Source: Inia geoffrensis (taxonomy: Eukaryota > Chordata > Mammalia > Artiodactyla > Iniidae). Taken from it: DNA of 64,000 nt. Where the stretch lies: positions 558,001 through 622,000 of the forward strand of contig JAZAQT010000083.1 in assembly GCA_036417435.1 (NCBI GenBank), in the 5' to 3' direction. Of this stretch, positions 1-12,054 are shown in pieces. The number at the start of each line of letters is the position of its first letter. Positions within the stretch are counted from its first letter, which is position 1. The position numbers and the translations under genes were made by a program. The notes under the pieces are model-generated. The model was not told the origin of the DNA. It searched no databases and worked only from the letters and a program-made list of their open reading frames with translations.

Positions 1-1660
1 AAAGGGCCGTACGAAAAAAGTGTAAAATCCAGAGAGGCAGGACAGGCCATGGAGAACCGGCAGCCTTGTTATGCTGATGGGCGGGATGTAAATTGCCAAC
101 AGCCACTCTGGAGAAGTGGATGGTGTTTACTGGAACAAAGAAAAAACCAAGCTAGAGAGCCTAGGGCACTTCCACTTTTGGTGCTATAGATTCGGAAAAT
201 TTAAATGAAAAATACACAGCCACACCAAAGTTTGGGGCTGCTCTGTGTACGGGATCCTTGACTATGGTACAACTTTAATAGCCCAGAAAGAGAAAAATGG
301 ATATAGAAGTTGTGGTACATCCCTACAATGGAATATCACTCAACAATGAAATCAATGGCAACACACCAGTAGCAGCATAATGACAGGATTTAGTTATGAT
401 GATTCTAAGTGAAATAAGTCACACAGAAAAAGAAACATCATAAGATATCACTAATACCGGGAATGTAAACACGGCTACGTGTGAACTGCATTACAAAACA
501 CAACAGAGTATCACATTTACAAAAGAAACTTATGCTTGCTTAAGGGGAAAGGAGAGTGGGGAGGCTGCATAAAACCAGAGGTTCACATTAGGACAGATAC
601 CATTCCATAAGCCAAATATATATTAGACAAGACCTACTCCTTGCTCAACCAAATGGACTCAACACCCAGTATTCAAAACCTTGGAATATGCCTGACTATG
701 AAGAAAATTAAAACCCATACATTTATAGGTCTCCGTAAGAAAATCATTTGTGTACTGCACCATACACACAGCAGTGTCAATAAGCTAAATCCCCTTATAA
801 AAATAAATTTGAAAAACAAAACACAAGGACTGTGAAATAGAGAGAAATTCTTAAATAAGTCCTTCAGGGCTTGTGAGGAATCTTGGATTTACCACCTCTA
901 CATCCACAGCTGGGGGAGAGATAAGGCTGGACACTTGGGGCTGATAGTATTGGTGAGGGAATGCAGACCCTTTGAGGTAATGGTGCATGGTTCCCATTCC
1001 ACGGGTCCCAAATCTCCACGTTTAAGGGATTTATCCTTCAGCTAAAATATGCATGGAAAACCCAGAATATGATCCACGAAGTGATCAGGCATAATTTCTA
1101 AAACTCATCGCCATTTTCGCCCCCTGATACTCGAGTTCGCCGTTCCAGATGCGATACTAACATTCTCCCCACTTGGAGAGTCAGTGCCTTTGACCTCTTG
1201 TTTGGCACAGTTTGCAATTTCTGTGGAAGATGAACAGGAATAAGGAGAACCAATGAGCGGCTAACTCGATGTGTTTGGACGGGCACATTGAACTCTGATT
1301 TCCCTACAGGAAGAAGAATTCACCAAAGGCTCAGCGGGCCATGCCGGAACGAGATTAGGGCCTGAAGCAATTCTTCGGGTTTTCGGTCAGCTCACAAGAA
1401 AGCGAGTTGAGAAAAGCAGATCTTTGGCACTGTAACTCACAATCCTGCAGAGTTCCAAATGACCCCTATCATCCAAAAATTTATTGAAGGAAGGCTGTGA
1501 AGAGGACTTGAACGCGAGGCAGAATTGCAGAAAACAGATATCAGGGGGTAGATAAGAATTGCTCTGAAAGCGTAGGAAAAGAGGCAGCAGTTCGACAGTG
1601 ATGCGCTTGGCCAAAATTGCAATATATTCAGGAAAAAACGCATACGCCCTTTTTGGCCAA
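1..1660 (+). repeat. Satellite unit 1 (partial, 5' edge missing)
   Basis: Base 1 corresponds to base 5190 in unit 4, so 57 bases of the unit lie outside the window. L1-derived part about 1-827, unassigned part to 1606, collapsed palindrome 1607-1660. Type markers: CCGTACG, GGCCATGG, TTTACTGG, AATACACAGCC, CAGAGTATCAC, CTCAACCAAATGG, TATGATCCAC. Confidence 0.95.
1607..1660. repeat. Collapsed palindrome (54 bp) closing unit 1
   Basis: The left arm is truncated: after TTGGCCAAAA the 22 bases expected before AATATATTC are replaced by TTGC, a net loss of 18 bp. The right arm is intact. This is the kind of lesion expected when a long palindrome is resolved during replication or repair. Confidence 0.9.
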
Positions 1661-3396
1661 CCAAGCAAGCCTGCAATGGAAATCCGCACTACAAGAAGTC
1701 TCACTTCCCACCGATCCAGAGGGCCGTCCGAAAAAAGTGTAAAATCCAGAGATGCAGGACAGGCCGTGGAGAACCGGCAGCCTTGTTATGCTGATGGGCG
1801 GGATGTAAATTGCCAACAGCCACTCTGGAGAAGTGGATGGTGTTTCCTGGAACAAAGAAAAAACCGAGCTAGAGAGCCTAGGGCACTTCCACTTATGGTG
1901 CTATAGATTCGGAAAATTTAAATGAAAAAGACACAGCCACACCAAAGTTTGGGGCTGCTCTGTGTACGGGATCCTTGACTATGGTACAACTTTAATAGCC
2001 CAGAAAGAGAAAAATGGATATAGAAGTTGTGGTACATCCCTACAATGGAATATCACTCAACAATGAAATCAATGGCAACACACCAGTAGCAGCATAATGA
2101 CAGGATTTAGTTATGATGATTCTAAGTGAAATAAGTCACACAGAAAAAGAAACATCATAAGATATCACTAATACCGGGAATGTAAACACGGCTACGTGTG
2201 AACTGCATTACAAAACACAACAGAGTCTCACATTTACAAAAGAAACTTATGCTTGCTTAAGGGGAAAGGAGAGTGGGGAGGCTGCATAAAACCAGAGGTT
2301 CATATTAGGACAGATACCATTCCATAAGCCAAATATATATTAGACAAGACCTACTCCTTGCTCAACGAAATGGACTCAACACCCCGTATTCAAAACCTAG
2401 GAATATGCCTGACTATGAAGAAAATTAAAACCCATACATTTATAGGTCTCCATAAGAAAATCATTTGTGTACAGCACCATACACACAGCAGTGTCAATAA
2501 GCTAAATCCCCTTATAAAAATAAATTTGAAAAACAAAACACAAGGACTGTGAAATAGAGAGAAATTCTTAAATAAGTCCTTCAGGGCTTGTGAGGAATCT
2601 TGGATTTACCACCTCTACATCCACAGCTGGGGGAGAGATAAGGCTGGACACTTGGGGCTGATAGTATTGGTGAGGGAATGCAGACCCTTTGAGGTAATGG
2701 TGCATGGTTCCCATTCCACGGGTCCCAAATCTCCACGTTTAAGGGATTTATCCTTCAGCTAAAATATGCATGGAAAACCCAGAATATGGTCCACGAAGTG
2801 ATCAGGCATAATTTCTAAAACTCATCGCCATTTTCGCCCCCTGATACTCGAGTTCGCCGTTCCAGATGCGATATTAACATTCTCCCCACTTGGAGAGTCA
2901 GTGCCTTTGACCTCTTGTTTGGCACAGTTTGCAATTTCTGTGGAAGATGAACAGGAATAAGGAGAACCAATGAGCGGCTAACTCGATGTGTTTGGACGGG
3001 CACATTGAACTCTGATTTCCCTACAGGAAGAAGAATTCACCAAAGGCTCAGCAGGCCATGCCGGAACGAGATTAGGGCCTGAAGCAATTCTTCGGGTTTT
3101 CGGTCAGCTCACAAGAAAGCGAGTTGAGAAAAGGAGATCTTTGGCACTGTAACTCACAATCCTGCAGAGTTCCAAATGACCCCTATCATCCAAAAATTTA
3201 TTGAAGGAAGGCTGTGAAGAGGACTTGAACGCGACGCAGAATTGCAGAAAACAGATATCAGGGGGTAGATAAGAATTGCTCTGAAAGCGTAGGAAAAGAG
3301 GCAGCAGTTCGACAGTGATGCACTTGGCCAAAAACGGCGTATGCGTTTTTTTCCTGAATATATTCAGGAAAAAACGCATACGCCCTTTTTGGCCAA
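1661..3396 (+). repeat. Satellite unit 2
   Basis: 1,736 bp. It lacks one G near the start (ACAAGAAG) and gains one T in the palindrome, so the net length is unchanged. Private variants: CCAGAGGGCC, GAGATGCAGG. Palindrome 3324-3396 is imperfect. Second member of the three-unit repeat. Confidence 0.95.
3324..3396. repeat. Imperfect palindrome (73 bp) closing unit 2
   Basis: The left arm has C in place of the first G of GGGCG and one extra T in the T run (seven instead of six), so the arms no longer pair exactly. Units 3 and 5 carry the same C substitution with the normal six T. Confidence 0.9.
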
Positions 3397-5132
3397 CCAA
3401 GTAAGCCTGCAATGGAAATCCGCACTACAAGGAAGTCTCACTTCCCACCGATCCAAAGGGCCGTCCGAAAAAAGTGTAAAATCCAGAGAGGCAGGACAGG
3501 CTGTGGAGAACAGGCAGCCTTGTTATGCTGATGGGCGGGATGTAAATTGCCAACAGCCACTCTGGAGAAGTGGATGGTGTTTCCTGGAACAAAGAAAAAA
3601 ACAAGCTAGAGAGCCTAGGGCACTTCCACTTATGGTGCTATAGATTCGGAAAATTTAAATGAAAAAGACACAGCCACACCAAAGTTTGGGGCTGCTCTGT
3701 GTACGGGATCCTTGACTATGGTACAACTTTAATAGCCCAGAAAGAGAAAAATGGATATAGAAGTTGTGGTACATCCCTACAATGGAATATCACTCAACAA
3801 TGAAATCCATGGCAACAGACCAGTAGCAGCATAATGACAGGATTTAGTTATGATGATTCTAAGTGAAATAAGTCACACAGAAAAAGAAACATCATAAGAT
3901 ATCACTAATACCGGGAATGTAAACACGGCTACGTGTGAACTGCATTACAAAACACAACAGAGTCTCACATTTACAAAAGATACTTATGCTTGCTTAAGCG
4001 GAAAGGAGAGTGGGGAGGCTGCATAAAACCAGAGGTTCATATTAGGACAGATACCATTCCATAAGCCAAATATATATTACACAAGACCTACTCCTTGCTC
4101 ATCGAAATGGACTCAACACCCCGTATTCAAAACCTAGGAATATGCCTGACTATGAAGAAAATTAAAACCCATACATTTATAGGTCTCCGTAAGAAAATCA
4201 TTTGTGTACAGCACCATACACACAGCAGTGTCAATAAGCTAAATCCCCTTATAAAAATAAATTTGAAAAACAAAACACAAGGACTGTGAAATAGAGAGAA
4301 ATTCTTAAATAAGTCCTTCAGGGCTTGTGAGGAATCTTGGATTTACCACCTCTACATCCACAGCTGGGGGAGAGATAAGGCTGGACACTTGGGGCTGATA
4401 GTATTGGTGAGGGAATGCAGACCCTTTGAGGTAATGGTGCATGGTTCCCATTCCACGGGTCCCAAATCTCCACGTTTAAGGGATTTATCCTTCAGCTAAA
4501 ATATGCATGGAAAACCCAGAATATGGTCCACGAAGTGATCAGGCATAATTTCTAAAACTCATCGCCATTTTCGCCCCCTGATACTCGAGTTCGCCGTTCC
4601 AGATGCGATATTAACATTCTCCCCACTTGGAGAGTCAGTGCCTTTGACCTCTTGTTTGGCACAGTTTGCAATTTCTGTGGAAGATGAACAGGAATAAGGA
4701 GAACCAATGAGCGGCTAGCACGATGTGTTTGGACGGGCACATTGAACTCTGATTTCCCTACAGGAAGAAGAATTCACCAAAGGCTCAGCGGGCCATGCCG
4801 GAACGAGATTAGGGCCTGAAGCAATTCTTCGGGTTTGCGGTCAGCTCACAAGAAAGCGAGTTGAGAAAAGGAGATCTTTGGCACTGTAACTCACAATCCT
4901 GCAGAGTTCCAAATGACCCCTATCATCCAAAAATTTATTGAAGGAAGGCTGTGAAGAGGACTTGAACGCGACGCAGAATTGCAGAAAACAGATATCAGGG
5001 GTTAGATAAGAATTGCTCTGAAAGCGTAGGAAAAGAGGCAGCAGTTCGACAGTGATGCACTTGGCCAAAAACGGCGTATGCGTTTTTTCCTGAATATATT
5101 CAGGAAAAAACGCATACGCCCTTTTTGGCCAA
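3397..5132 (+). repeat. Satellite unit 3
   Basis: 1,736 bp. Markers: AAGTAAGCC, GGCTGTGGAGAACAGG, AAGATACTT, CTTAAGCGG, TATTACACAAG, CTCATCGAAATGG, CGGCTAGCACG, GGGTTTGCGG. Palindrome 5061-5132 has one substitution in the left arm. Third member of the three-unit repeat. Confidence 0.95.
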
Positions 5133-6849
5133 CCAAGCAAGCCTGCAATGGAAATCCGCACTACAAGAAGTCTCACTTCCCACCGATCCAAAGGGCCGTA
5201 CGAAAAAAGTGTAAAATCCAGAGAGGCAGGACAGGCCATGGAGAACCGGCAGCCTTGTTATGCTGATGGGCGGGATGTAAATTGCCAACAGCCACTCTGG
5301 AGAAGTGGATGGTGTTTACTGGAACAAAGAAAAAACCAAGCTAGAGAGCCTAGGGCACTTCCACTTTTGGTGCTATAGATTCGGAAAATTTAAATGAAAA
5401 ATACACAGCCACACCAAAGTTTGGGGCTGCTCTGTGTACGGGATCCTTGACTATGGTACAACTTTAATAGCCCAGAAAGAGAAAAATGGATATAGAAGTT
5501 GTGGTACATCCCTACAATGGAATATCACTCAACAATGAAATCAATGGCAACACACCAGTAGCAGCATAATGACAGGATTTTGTTATGATGATTCTAAGTG
5601 AAATAAGTCACACAGAAAAAGAAACATCATAAGATATCACTAATACCGGGAATGTAAACACGGCTACGTGTGAACTGCATTACAAAACACAACAGAGTAT
5701 CACATTTACAAAAGAAACTTATGCTTGCTTAAGGGGAAAGGAGAGTGGGGAGGCTGCATAAAACCAGAGGTTCACATTAGGACAGATACCATTCCATAAG
5801 CCAAATATATATTAGACAAGACCTACTCCTTGCTCAACCAAATGGACTCAACACCCAGTATTCAAAACCTTGGAATATGCCTGACTATGAAGAAAATTAA
5901 AACCCATACATTTATAGGTCTCCGTAAGAAAATCATTTGTGTACTGCACCATACACACAGCAGTGTCAATAAGCTAAATCCCCTTATAAAAATAAATTTG
6001 AAAAACAAAACACAAGGACTGTGAAATAGAGAGAAATTCTTAAATAAGTCCTTCAGGGCTTGTGAGGAATCTTGGATTTACCACCTCTACATCCACAGCT
6101 GGGGGAGAGATAAGGCTGGACACTTGGGGCTGATAGTATTGGTGAGGGAATGCAGACCCTTTGAGGTAATGGTGCATGGTTCCCATTCCACGGGTCCCAA
6201 ATCTCCACGTTTAAGGGATTTATCCTTCAGCTAAAATATGCATGGAAAACCCAGAATATGATCCACGAAGTGATCAGGCATAATTTCTAAAACTCATCGC
6301 CATTTTCGCCCCCTGATACTCGAGTTCGCCGTTCCAGATGCGATACTAACATTCTCCCCACTTGGAGAGTCAGTGCCTTTGACCTCTTGTTTGGCACAGT
6401 TTGCAATTTCTGTGGAAGATGAACAGGAATAAGGAGAACCAATGAGCGGCTAACTCGATGTGTTTGGACGGGCACATTGAACTCTGATTTCCCTACAGGA
6501 AGAAGAATTCACCAAAGGCTCAGCGGGCCATGCCGGAACGAGATTAGGGCCTGAAGCAATTCTTCGGGTTTTCGGTCAGCTCACAAGAAAGCGAGTTGAG
6601 AAAAGCAGATCTTTGGCACTGTAACTCACAATCCTGCAGAGTTCCAAATGACCCCTATCATCCAAAAATTTATTGAAGGAAGGCTGTGAAGAGGACTTGA
6701 ACGCGAGGCAGAATTGCAGAAAACAGATATCAGGGGGTAGATAAGAATTGCTCTGAAAGCGTAGGAAAAGAGGCAGCAGTTCGACAGTGATGCACTTGGC
6801 CAAAAGTGCAATATATTCAGGAAAAAACGCATACGCCCTTTTTGGCCAA
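5133..6849 (+). repeat. Satellite unit 4
   Basis: 1,717 bp: one G lost near the start and 18 bp lost in the palindrome (6796-6849). Nearly identical to unit 1. Because the palindrome scar removes a stop, the longest chance open frame of the window (159 codons, minus strand, 6576-7055) spans this junction; it is not a gene. Confidence 0.95.
6796..6849. repeat. Collapsed palindrome (54 bp) closing unit 4
   Basis: Same 18-bp net deletion as in unit 1, with GTGC instead of TTGC at the scar. Its shared position with unit 1, exactly 5,189 bp upstream, shows that one collapse event was later duplicated with the three-unit repeat. Confidence 0.9.
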
Positions 6850-8583
6850 CCAAGCAAGCCTGCAATGGAAATCCGCACTACAAGAAGTCTCACTTCCCAC
6901 CGATCCAGAGGGCCGTCCGAAAAAGTGTAAAATCCAGAGAGGCAGGACAGGCCGTGGAGAACCGGCAGCCTTGTTATGCTGATGGGCGGGATGTAAATTG
7001 CCAACAGCCACTCTGGAGAAGTGGATGGTGTTTCCTGGAACAAAGAAAAAACCAAGCTAGAGAGCCTAGGGCACTTCCACTTATGGTGCTATAGATTCGG
7101 AAAATTTAAATGAAAAAGACACAGCCACACCAAAGTTTGGGGCTGCTCTGTGTACGGGATCCTTGACTATGGTACAACTTTAATAGCCCAGAAAGAGAAA
7201 AATGGATATAGAAGTTGTGGTACATCCCTACAATGGAATATCACTCAACAATGAAATCAATGGCAACACACCAGTAGCAGCATAATGACAGGATTTAGTT
7301 ATGATGATTCTAAGTGAAATAAGTCACACAGAAAAAGAAACATCATAAGATATCACTAATACCGGGAATGTAAACACGGCTACGTGTGAACTGCATTACA
7401 AAACACAACAGAGTCTCACATTTACAAAAGAAACTTATGCTTGCTTAAGGGGAAAGGAGAGTGGGGAGGCTGCATAAAACCAGAGGTTCATATTAGGACA
7501 GATACCATTCCATAAGCCAAATATATATTAGACAAGACCTACTCCTTGCTCAACGAAATGGACTCAACACCCCGTATTCAAAACCTAGGAATATGCCTGA
7601 CTATGAAGAAAATTAAAACCCATACATTTATAGGTCTCCATAAGAAAATCATTTGTGTACAGCACCATACACACAGCAGTGTCAATAAGCTAAATCCCCT
7701 TATAAAAATAAATTTGAAAAACAAAACACAAGGACTGTGAAATAGAGAGAAATTCTTAAATAAGTCCTTCAGGGCTTGTGAGGAATCTTGGATTTACCAC
7801 CTCTACATCCACAGCTGGGGGAGAGATAAGGCTGGACACTTGGGGCTGATAGTATTGGTGAGGGAATGCAGACCCTTTGAGGTAATGGTGCATGGTTCCC
7901 ATTCCACGGGTCCCAAATCTCCACGTTTAAGGGATTTATCCTTCAGCTAAAATATGCATGGAAAACCCAGAATATGGTCCACGAAGTGATCAGGCATAAT
8001 TTCTAAAACTCATCGCCATTTTCGCCCCCTGATACTCGAGTTCGCCGTTCCAGATGCGATATTAACATTCTCCCCACTTGGAGAGTCAGTGCCTTTGACC
8101 TCTTGTTTGGCACAGTTTGCAATTTCTGTGGAAGATGAACAGGAATAAGGAGAACCAATGAGCGGCTAACTCGATGTGTTTGGACGGGCACATTGAACTC
8201 TGATTTCCCTACAGGAAGAAGAATTCACCAAAGGCTCAGCAGGCCATGCCGGAACGAGATTAGGGCCTGAAGCAATTCTTCGGGTTTTCGGTCAGCTCAC
8301 AAGAAAGCGAGTTGAGAAAAGGAGATCTTTGGCACTGTAACTCACAATCCTGCAGAGTTCCAAATGACCCCTATCATCCAAAAATTTATTGAAGGAAGGC
8401 TGTGAAGAGGACTTGAACGCGACGCAGAATTGCAGAAAACAGATATCAGGGGGTAGATAAGAATTGCTCTGAAAGCGTAGGAAAAGAGGCAGCAGTTCGA
8501 CAGTGATGCACTTGGCCAAAAACGGCGTATGCGTTTTTTCCTGAATATATTCAGGAAAAAACGCATACGCCCTTTTTGGCCAA
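6850..8583 (+). repeat. Satellite unit 5
   Basis: 1,734 bp: lacks one G near the start and one A in the GTCCGAAAAA run. Otherwise like unit 2, including CCAGAGGGCC. Palindrome 8512-8583 with one substitution in the left arm, shared with unit 3. Confidence 0.95.
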
Positions 8584-10319
8584 CCAAGTAAGCCTGCAAT
8601 GGAAATCCGCACTACAAGGAAGTCTCACTTCCCACCGATCCAAAGGGCCGTCCGAAAAAAGTGTAAAATCCAGAGAGGCAGGACAGGCTGTGGAGAACAG
8701 GCAGCCTTGTTATGCTGATGGGCGGGATGTAAATTGCCAACAGCCACTCTGGAGAAGTGGATGGTGTTTCCTGGAACAAAGAAAAAAACAAGCTAGAGAG
8801 CCTAGGGCACTTCCACTTATGGTGCTATAGATTCGGAAAATTTAAATGAAAAAGACACAGCCACACCAAAGTTTGGGGCTGCTCTGTGTACGGGATCCTT
8901 GACTATGGTACAACTTTAATAGCCCAGAAAGAGAAAAATGGATATAGAAGTTGTGGTACATCCCTACAATGGAATATCACTCAACAATGAAATCCATGGC
9001 AACAGACCAGTAGCAGCATAATGACAGGATTTAGTTATGATGATTCTAAGTGAAATAAGTCACACAGAAAAAGAAACATCATAAGATATCACTAATACCG
9101 GGAATGTAAACACGGCTACGTGTGAACTGCATTACAAAACACAACAGAGTCTCACATTTACAAAAGATACTTATGCTTGCTTAAGCGGAAAGGAGAGTGG
9201 GGAGGCTGCATAAAACCAGAGGTTCATATTAGGACAGATACCATTCCATAAGCCAAATATATATTACACAAGACCTACTCCTTGCTCATCGAAATGGACT
9301 CAACACCCCGTATTCAAAACCTAGGAATATGCCTGACTATGAAGAAAATTAAAACCCATACATTTATAGGTCTCCGTAAGAAAATCATTTGTGTACAGCA
9401 CCATACACACAGCAGTGTCAATAAGCTAAATCCCCTTATAAAAATAAATTTGAAAAACAAAACACAAGGACTGTGAAATAGAGAGAAATTCTTAAATAAG
9501 TCCTTCAGGGCTTGTGAGGAATCTTGGATTTACCACCTCTACATCCACAGCTGGGGGAGAGATAAGGCTGGACACTTGGGGCTGATAGTATTGGTGAGGG
9601 AATGCAGACCCTTTGAGGTAATGGTGCATGGTTCCCATTCCACGGGTCCCAAATCTCCACGTTTAAGGGATTTATCCTTCAGCTAAAATATGCATGGAAA
9701 ACCCAGAATATGGTCCACGAAGTGATCAGGCATAATTTCTAAAACTCATCGCCATTTTCGCCCCCTGATACTCGAGTTCGCCGTTCCAGATGCGATATTA
9801 ACATTCTCCCCACTTGGAGAGTCAGTGCCTTTGACCTCTTGTTTGGCACAGTTTGCAATTTCTGTGGAAGATGAACAGGAATAAGGAAAACCAATGAGCG
9901 GCTAGCTCGATGTGTTTGGACGGGCACATTGAACTCTGATTTCCCTACAGGAAGAAGAATTCACCAAAGGCTCAGCGGGCCATGCCGGAACGAGATTAGG
10001 GCCTGAAGCAATTCTTCGGGTTTGCGGTCAGCTCACAAGAAAGCGAGTTGAGAAAAGGAGATCTTTGGCACTGTAACTCACAATCCTGCAGAGTTCCAAA
10101 TGACCCCTATCATCCAAAAATTTATTGAAGGAAGGCTGTGAAGAGGACTTGAACGCGAGGCAGAATTGCAGAAAACAGATATCAGGGGGTAGATAAGAAT
10201 TGCTCTGAAAGCGTAGGAAAAGAGGCAGCAGTTCGACAGTGATGCACTTGGCCAAAAAGGGCGTATGCGTTTTTTCCTGAATATATTCAGGAAAAAACGC
10301 ATACGCCCTTTTTGGCCAA
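8584..10319 (+). repeat. Satellite unit 6
   Basis: 1,736 bp. The first two thirds are like unit 3 (AAGTAAGCC, AAGATACTT, CTCATCGAAATGG); the last third is like unit 8 (GAGGCAG instead of GACGCAG, perfect palindrome 10248-10319). The unit is a recombinant between two types. Private base: AGGAAAACCAATG near 9,886. Confidence 0.95.
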
Positions 10320-12054
10320 CCAAGCAAGCCTGCAATGGAAATCCGCACTACAAGAAGTCTCACTTCCCACCGATCCAAAGGGCCGTCCGAAAAAAGTGTA
10401 AAATCCAGAGAGGCAGGACATGCCATGGAGAACCGGCAGCCTTGTTATGCTGATGGGCGGGATGTAAATTGCCAACAGCCACTCTGGAGAAGTGGATGGT
10501 GTTTCCTGGAACAAAGAAAAAACCAAGCTAGAGAGCCTAGGGCACTTCCACTTTTGGTGCTATAGATTCGGAAAATTTAAATGAAAAAGACACAGCCACA
10601 CCAATGTTTGGGGCTGCTCTGTGTACGGGATCCTTGACTATGGTACAACTTTAATAGCCCAGAAACAGAAAAATGGATATAGAAATTGTGGTACATCCCT
10701 ACAATGGAATATCACTCAACAATGAAATCAATGGCAACACACCAGTAGCAGCATAATGACAGGATTTAGTTATGATGATTCTAAGTGAAATAAGTCACAC
10801 AGAAAAAGAAACATCATAAGATATCACTAACACCGGGAATGTAAACACGGCTACGTGTGAACTGCATTACAAAACACAACAGAGTCTCACATTTACAAAA
10901 GAAACTTATGCTTGCTTAAGGGGAAAGGAGAGTGGGGAGGCTGCATAAAACCAGAGGTTCACATTAGAACAGATACCATTCCATAAGCCAAATATATATT
11001 AGACAATACCTACTCCTTCCTCAACCAAATGGACTCAACACCCAGTATTCAAAACCTTGGAATATGCCTGACTATGAAGAAAATTAAAACCCATACATTT
11101 ATAGGTCTCCATAAGAAAATCATTTGTGTACAGCACGATACACACAGCAGTGTCAATAAGCTAAATCCCCTTATAAAAATAAATTTGAAAAACAAAACAC
11201 AAGGACTGTGAAATAGAGAGAAATTCTTAAATAAGTCCTTCAGGGCTTGTGAGGAATCTTGGATTTACCACCTCTACATCCACAGCTGGGGGAGAGATAA
11301 GGCTGGACACTTGGGGCTGATAGTATTGGTGAGGGAATGCAGACCCTTTGAGGTAATGGTGCATGGTTCCCATTCCACAGGTCCCAAATCTCCACGTTTA
11401 AGGGATTTATCCTTCAGCTAAAATATGCATGGAAAACCCAGAATATGGTCCACGAAGTGATCAGGCATAATTTCTAAAACTCATCGCCATTTTCGCCCCC
11501 TGATACTCGAGTTCGCCGTTCCAGATGCGATATTAACATTCTCCCCACTTGGAGAGTCAGTGCCTTTGACCTCTTGTTTGGCACAGTTTGCAATTTCTGT
11601 GGAAGATGAACAGGAATAAGGAGAAACAATGAGCGGCTAACTCGATGTGTTTGGACGGGCACATTGAACTCTGATTTCCCTACAGGAAGAAGAATTCACC
11701 AAAGGCTCAGCGGGCCATGCCGGAACGAGATTAGGGCCTGAAGCAATTCTTCGGGTTTTCGGTCAGCTCACAAGAAAGCGAGTTGAGAAAAGGAGATCTT
11801 TGGCACTGTAACTCACAATCCTGCAGACTTCCAAATGACCCCTATCATCCAAAAATTTATTGAAGGAAGGCTGTGAAGAGGACTTGAACGCGACGCAGAA
11901 TTGCAGAAAACAGATATCAGGGGGTAGATAAGAATTGCTCTGAAAGCGTAGGAAAAGAGGCAGCAGTTCGACAGTGATGCACTTGGCCAAAAAGGGCGTA
12001 TGCGTTTTTTCCTGAATATATTCAGGAAAAAACGCATACGCCCTTTTTGGCCAA
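10320..12054 (+). repeat. Satellite unit 7
   Basis: 1,735 bp (ACAAGAAG form). Markers: GACATGCCATGG, CACTTTTGGTGC, CCAATGTTTGG, GAAACAGAAAAATGG, CACTAACACC, CATTAGAACAG, CTTCCTCAACC, CATTCCACAGG, GCAGACTTCC. Perfect palindrome 11983-12054. First member of the 3,471-bp dimer. Confidence 0.95.

Larger units (their letters stand above)
1..10319 (+). repeat. Three-unit higher-order repeat (~5.19 kb), two copies
   Basis: Units 1-2-3 recur as units 4-5-6. Spacing is 5,189 bp for the first member and 5,187 bp between the palindromes that close the second and third. Unit 1 and the matching part of unit 4 differ, by my reading, at three bases (392/5581, 1605/6794, 1617/6806). Shared private variants include CATACG-type changes near the start, CAACCAAAT in units 1 and 4, and CTCATCGAAATGG with CTTAAGCGG in units 3 and 6. 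Unit 6 leaves the pattern in its last third, between about 9.7 and 10.16 kb, where it becomes like unit 8. Confidence 0.88.

Noticed and set aside
1098..1286. 62-codon minus-strand frame repeated in each unit
   Set aside because: No recognisable domain, no start context, tolerates missense and stop changes between units (for example the extended 82-codon form near 54,810). Treated as non-coding.
2358..2552. 64-codon plus-strand open frame present in almost every unit
   Set aside because: It lies in the L1 3' UTR, begins with TTG, reads through the AATAAA/A-rich tail, and is broken by an 8-bp duplication in unit 27. Its conservation only reflects identity of the units.
6576..7055. 159-codon minus-strand open frame, with 106- and 132-codon versions in other units
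   Set aside because: It crosses the unassigned part, the palindrome and the L1 fragment in antisense, changes length with every palindrome or 1-bp variant, and resembles no family I know. It is a chance frame in a repeated sequence.
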